Shown one piece after another: positions 59,401-64,000 of a stretch of DNA of 64,000 nucleotides. Source of the stretch: Ottelia alismoides (Eukaryota > Streptophyta > Magnoliopsida > Alismatales > Hydrocharitaceae). Position 1 is the first letter of the stretch; every line of letters starts with the position of its first letter. The translations under genes were made by a program, and so were the position numbers. The notes below the pieces were generated by a model, which was given only the letters and a program-made list of their open reading frames with translations, ran no database searches and had not been told where the DNA came from. Location: NCBI GenBank assembly GCA_037367405.1, contig JAZKJV010009620.1, forward strand, positions 671,001 to 735,000, given 5' to 3'.

Positions 59401-60313
59401 TCAGCATTGTTTGCATCATCAAATCCATAAAAATTACATAAACATCTCAGAAAATTCTCAAAAAAATATATTTTGTGTGTTTGCATATCTTTTAGCTCCA
59501 GACCAAAAATCATAAAAAATATAAAAGAAAACCCCTAAAAATTATAAAACCCTAAAAAGCTTCCAAAAAATATTAAAAATACTAGAAAACTCATAAAAAT
59601 ACCATTTTTGTTTCCAAATTTTCTTTGTTTTATTATCTTTGTTTTTAAATTAGTTTGAGGAATTTTGGAGCCAGTTTGATATTTGTTATCCTCAGATTAA
59701 TTTCGGCCAACCCTTTTTTCCACTGTTCACTAGTATTTTTTACTAAAAATTACCAAAAAAATAATAAAAATCTAGAAAAATCACAAAAAACATTATAAAA
59801 ATATAAACAGCCTAAAAACATTTCATTCCCTGAATTTTCCCTATTTGTATCTAATTTTACAAATACTTATTCTTTTCCTTTTCTTACTTTGTATATATAA
59901 TTTATTTCATCTTTTTAAAGGAAAAGAAAATATAAAAAATATAAAACATAAAAAGAAAATAGAAAATCAGAAAATTAAAATCAAAATACAAAAATATAAA
60001 ACTAAAAATTAAATAAAAAATTTTAAATTAAAAACCCTTCAAAAATTTCCATTTGGCTATGTAGTATACCAGACATAAGGCTCTTGACTTTTATTTTGTC
60101 TGCTTTACACCTGTGCTTCCTGTGTTCAACCCCTACTTGCTTGCCATTATACATTCTTAGTAGGGTATAATAAATTTTAATCCTTGCTCTTGATTGCTTG
60201 ATTGATTGTGCGGGTTAATTATTGATCAACATGAAGGCTTGAGTAGTCGCCTCAGCGACAGTGAGTCTGATTTGTCAGACCATTATTTAGCGGCTCTCGT
60301 CTTTTCATTTTCA
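56441..60313 (+). repeat. 3' LTR of element B (3873 bp)
   Basis: Starts TGATGAATCTACG and ends TTTTCATTTTCA before the CACCC duplication. Near its end two perfect stems occur: GTCGC-CTCA-GCGAC (60246-60259) and GTCTGA-TTTG-TCAGAC (60265-60280). Confidence 0.96.
58050..58422 (+). other. Candidate LTR intron, B 3' LTR (373 bp)
   Basis: Donor CTTTG|GTGAGC and acceptor TTCTAACCCTGCAG|GA; same length as in the 5' LTR. Confidence 0.7.
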
Positions 60314-60318
60314 CACCC
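60314..60318. repeat. Target-site duplication of element B (right)
   Basis: CACCC directly after the 3' LTR. Confidence 0.95.
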
Positions 60319-60503
60319 CCATTTTCACGTGACATTTAGATCGCCTTTTCTTCCCTCCGCGACCTCTACCATTTGACTCAACTCTTCTCCGAGCTCGTCG
60401 GAGAAGAGGACCAAGCCTCCATCTTCTTCGCTCCATTAGGCTTCCGCTTCATTCACCACGCCTCGTCTACTATTGCTTCGGCTACGTGGTACTAACTCTG
60501 CAG
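60319..60503 (+). other. Candidate LTR intron of E, 3' part
   Basis: Ends with branch-like TACTAAC and acceptor TCTGCAG|GC, the best match in the window to the plant and yeast branch consensus. Confidence 0.75.
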
Positions 60504-62115
60504 GCTAAAACATCATCTCAATGGTCGGAGCATCACCGGCGAAGACGTCTCATGCATCGCATCCGGCGACCAGGCGTTGACGACCTCCTCTAGAACTTGA
60601 CGCAGTTCGCCTGGTCTCTCAGCTCCATCGACGAACTTCCAGAAGCCTCCCGGAAGCTCCTCCGGGACTGAGTAAGCAAGGCAGAGCTAGGAGATCCTCG
60701 CCAGAGCTATGAAGCCGCTGCCACCGTCGGGGCGGAGGAAGAAGGACTGAAGCTACAACTGCCGTTGGATTCACCTCCCCTGTGATCATCCAACGGCTAT
60801 CATTCATCTACGTCGCCTCCTCCATAAGCTACAGCAGCCAATCGATCTCCTTGATCGGACGATTCACGATCGGCCACGTCAGCTACACCGAACCGCAGTA
60901 ACCAACAGACAGGCTTGTAGCATCCTACCCTCCTCTGAGGCTGAGCCACCTTCCTAACCTCCTCTTCAGGGTTAACCGAAGCTCCAGAGGCCACCACGTG
61001 GAGGTCAGGCCCGAAGCAACATCTAAGCCTCGTTAGGTAAGTTGTAGCCGTGCCCCTGCAAGTTCTGGAAATTGCATTTACGTCCCCGCCAGTCAGCATC
61101 ACGTGAGTTGCACGTGGTCCCTGGGTTATTTGCACCCATACCCTCATCAGTATAGGTAATTGCATTTCAGTCCTGTTAGCATGTTTCTGTGTTAATCAAT
61201 TTATTTTTTTATTTTGCATGCATACCCCTGTGTCTGCATGTTTATTTTAACACTCATTTATCACCATTTCTTAATTCAAAAAATTATATCTTGTAGAACA
61301 TCTTAAGTTTTACCATTCTAAAGGCTTGTTATATTTTTGTGAGCTTCAAAGAATTTAAGCTAATTCTTTTTGTGAAAAATTGCATATTTTCCTACTGTAT
61401 GCCTTTAATTAATTATTAAATTTATTGTTGCTCCAAAAATCACCAAAAAAATCACAATAGTTATAGTTTAAGTAGTTTTCCATTATACCCAAAAATCACA
61501 TCATTTTCATGTATAACGTGGCCTTAATAAATTAATTTGTGTTTTGCTTAATTGATTTTTAATATGTCATAAATTAATTAGTTTGAGGTCTAGTAATTTT
61601 CCTGGATTCATGTCACATAGAAGTATCTAGGATAATATTTATATCTGAAAATGATTAAATTTGATATTTATTAAAAGTAATTTTGCAAAAATCACTCTGC
61701 ATTCATTTTTAATTCCTAGTAAATTTATATGGAGTCAGAAAATTTCAAAAACAATGCATTAGCTTAATTTCATTACATTTAACATTTAGGCCAAGGTTTA
61801 TAATTTTTGTACTTAATTTGACTATACTTCACATTTTTAACCCTCGAATTTTGCCTGAATTGCATTGCATTTCTTAAATTACATAAAAAACCAAAAAAAA
61901 TTCTCTTGAAAACCTAACATCAGAATAGACTTTGAATTAGTCTAAGGAAAAAGTTACCTCCCTGAGTTCGACCATGGGCTTGCCCAAGTAAAATAAAATT
62001 TGTAGCTACGTTTATTTGACAAATTAATCAAAGTGGTTTTGATAAGTCCGATTTTACCCGACTCCAACGACATCATTAAATTTAATCGTTAATGCGGTTG
62101 AATTAGGAAGGGTAA
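60319..62115 (+). repeat. 3' LTR of element E, second part
   Basis: Continues the LTR from 41272: the remaining intron (to 60503), a GC-rich block with counterparts to C's second block, then AT-rich U5. The expected end (GGCTCGTCA-like) is missing; the match stops near 62115, where another LTR fragment begins. Open frames in the GC-rich block are short and unrecognised. Confidence 0.8.
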
Positions 62116-63453
62116 GCCACAACTTTTCACTATTCCCCTACGTGAGGAGCACATGGGGCAGGAAAGATTACGTCTGTGCCCCCCAAAAGCTTCAAGAAAT
62201 CATAAGAAGACCACCGCCCTTACTGACATCATCGTCACATGCGGGGCACATGAATCATTGGAAAATTTTCACCGGCACCCTTGGATTTCTTGAATTCTCG
62301 AGCACATCCCTATTAGCAAAGGCATTTGCAATGGACGTTCTGGGGGATATTTTGCATCCACACCCCTGCATTTTCGTTCAATCACGCATCAGTCCTTGGC
62401 TTCTAAAGGCAGGTGACGCTCACATGCTTCTTCAAAAAAATTACATCAGAGCCTAGGAAGTTTTCATTATTTACAGATAAGTCCTCTAGAGACCTCATTG
62501 AAAATAAACTGTTTATTTTTATTACATTTTAATCCCTAGATCTTTAGTTTTGAATAACTTTCTCATTCGAACTCTATTTTTTACATACAAAATGTCATTT
62601 TAAAGGTTATTCAGTACTCTATCATACCATATATCTTGTGAATCGATCTTTTATAATGACTATTAGTAGAAGATCTTTGTTGATTTATGTAGGTTGAATT
62701 CTAACGTTGTATGTTTTATTTTATCAAGATAATCAATGATTTGTTTTGCAAGGATTCCAATGAGGATTTTTATTTGATCATTCCTCTTGTGGTTATTGAG
62801 GATCATTCTTTAAGGATCTAATTTCCATAGGGGACTTCATTGTGGAGATTATATCGGACTAATTCTCTTCTATAATCGATCTTACCCTTTGAGAATTAAT
62901 CTTTGCAAGGGTGTGTTCAAGGATGATTTAATTTAGTTCTCGATATTTTAACTGATCAAACTTTATTTATCTGAGGATTAAAAGTGAGAGAATTTTGAGA
63001 TCACCATTTGAGGATTATTTTTTGATCTCCTTATTGATCATATAGCTTGTAGCTTGGATCACTCTGATAGATATATTTCTCGAATCATCTTATTTGACCT
63101 GTGATTTTAATTTTAAGAAATTGATTAATTTATTTGGATTAAAATCATAATCACAGATCCTATGCTTATTCCCTCTGTCTATTTTATTTTTTCTCGCATT
63201 TCATCATTGCATTTCTTTTCTTTTTATTTCATTTTATTTCCAGACATAGAAATAAACCTAGCATATAATTAATTATTGGAATCAATCTAAAACCATGTAA
63301 CTAAAAGTCATTGTTCCTTGTGTTTGACCTTGGTAGATTTACCAAGTAAAAATTATCCAAATATTCAAATGTGTGGGTTTTACCGAGCTATTTTCGCCAC
63401 CTATACTACGATAAGATATGACTATTAACGTGGTGCAAAATATCGGCTCGTCA
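62116..63453 (+). repeat. Fragment F: 3' part of another Athila-type LTR
   Basis: AT-rich U5-like sequence with a TTTGACCTTGGTAGATTTACC stretch (compare C near 14390) and the end ATATCGGCTCGTCA. The 5' part is missing. A 104-codon frame (62142-62456) lies in it and is not recognised. No PBS follows. Confidence 0.6.
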
Positions 63454-63753
63454 TGGACGTACTTTGGACAACAAGGTCAAGTACATATTTACATTAAGGG
63501 TACACTAATATCTCAATCAGAGATGTGTAGGCTTGTCTCGCATACATTATTGATATAAAATCCCTAGATCAGATGATCTAGGACGTTAAGGTAGTTTGCG
63601 ACTTTCATGAAGTGTTTACCACTAGGGTAGGAAACTGAGTTCAAGGTCGTGTGATGTCATATGCCTATCTGATCTCCATTCCTTCCTATAGGAGAGCACC
63701 TGCCAATCTAAAAAAGCTCAAGGTGCAATAGCATGAGTTTCTTGAGAAGGGAT
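63454..63753. other. Unassigned segment, probably leader of a minus-strand copia element
   Basis: Lies just past the presumed end of LTR K on the minus strand. No PBS could be recognised, and there is no open frame. Confidence 0.3.
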
Positions 63754-64000
63754 TGAAGGGTGAGGGTTTTTCCCCATGCAACACGGAAGCTTGGAGATCA
63801 GATCAAATCCGATCTAGGTCAACTAGTCGCACTAGTTGGTATAGCCGCAGAAAAATAAAAAAATTATAAATGAAACCACATGGCTTGAAACCTTTCCCAT
63901 ATCGTTTTATCACGATCACACAAGTTTAGGCTTACCTCTTGAAGTGTGGTTGTGACCTAAAGCCTCTAAGCGAAGTGGCCTCCTAACTCAAGTCCACTTC
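63754..64000 (-). repeat. Fragment K: end of a copia LTR related to J
   Basis: The reverse complement aligns with J near 27605-27848, sharing AACTAGTGCGACTAGT, CATGTGGTTTC and ACGCTTCCGTG-like stretches, and ends CCTTCA. The splice-donor-like AAGAG|GTAAGC occurs at 63936/63935. The LTR runs off the right edge. Confidence 0.7.

Larger units (their letters stand above)
41273..60313 (+). mobile_element. Element B: full-length Athila-like Ty3/gypsy retrotransposon (19 kb)
   Basis: LTRs of 3848 and 3873 bp, a perfect CACCC target duplication, a tRNA-Asp PBS, gag-pol in the gypsy order (gag, protease, RT, RNase H, integrase), a 2.5-kb 3' UTR and a PPT. The gag and protease resemble the Athila lineage, and there is no chromodomain. 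No env-like frame is present between integrase and the PPT, although some Athila members have one. The reading frame carries more than ten stops and several frameshifts, so the copy is dead. LTR divergence of several percent indicates an old insertion. Confidence 0.96.

Overview
The window is plant nuclear DNA made of nested, decayed LTR retrotransposons. I found no intact host gene, tRNA, rRNA or CRISPR array. The plant assignment rests on the elements: Athila-like Ty3/gypsy elements primed by tRNA-Asp, a Ty1/copia element and a further gypsy element primed by initiator tRNA-Met, and a mosaic of LTRs several kilobases long. The species cannot be named from the sequence; a large, repeat-rich angiosperm genome is the best inference.

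Layout, left to right. Positions 1-10582 (minus) hold element A, a non-autonomous Athila relative whose 3' LTR lies off the left edge; its coding region is replaced by a tandem array (2689-4320) with a higher-order 200/250-bp period. Positions 10583-11534 (minus) are a fragment of RNase H and integrase (D). Positions 11535-20771 (plus) are element C, a complete 9.2-kb element with two 3.0-kb LTRs, a PBS and a PPT but no recognisable gag-pol. Positions 20772-about 23400 (minus) are an Athila-type LTR fragment (G) with an internal tandem duplication. From about 23400 to 37900 lies a tRNA-Met-primed element (H: LTR, PBS, start of gag), split by a full-length copia element (J, 25181-35483, target duplication ACAAG). 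Positions 37900-41272 plus 60319-about 62115 are a deleted Athila-type element (E). Its 3' LTR is split by element B (41273-60313, target duplication CACCC), a full-length 19-kb Athila-like element with degenerate gag, protease, RT, RNase H and integrase. The right edge holds another truncated LTR (F) and a minus-strand copia LTR fragment (K).

The most notable material is non-coding and shared between elements. (1) The LTRs of A, B, C, E and G each carry a candidate spliceosomal intron of 257-373 bp about 190-270 bp downstream of a TATA-like box; B, C and E share a CTAAC branch-like motif and a CTGCAG or TTGCAG acceptor at fixed spacing, and B inserted inside the intron of the E LTR. (2) A, B and C share a reiterated 3' UTR module: a hairpin ending in CTAAGTATAG followed by a run of five to seven Gs, resembling extra polypurine tracts. 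One copy repeats the AGGA-loop hairpin that precedes the true PPT. (3) The true PPT is preceded in B, C and E by a hairpin whose stem sequence differs while its pairing is kept. (4) The copia LTR holds a series of palindromes whose arms differ but whose spacer is nearly always GTG. (5) An antisense open frame of 167 codons lies inside the predicted leader intron of B.

The coding parts are dead. B's gag-pol carries more than ten in-frame stops, several frameshifts including a one-base deletion at the RT active site, and an Asp-to-Asn change at the second integrase catalytic position. A and C look like non-autonomous partners that keep the cis signals (LTR, PBS, PPT modules) and could only have moved with enzymes supplied by a B-like element; that partnership is inference.
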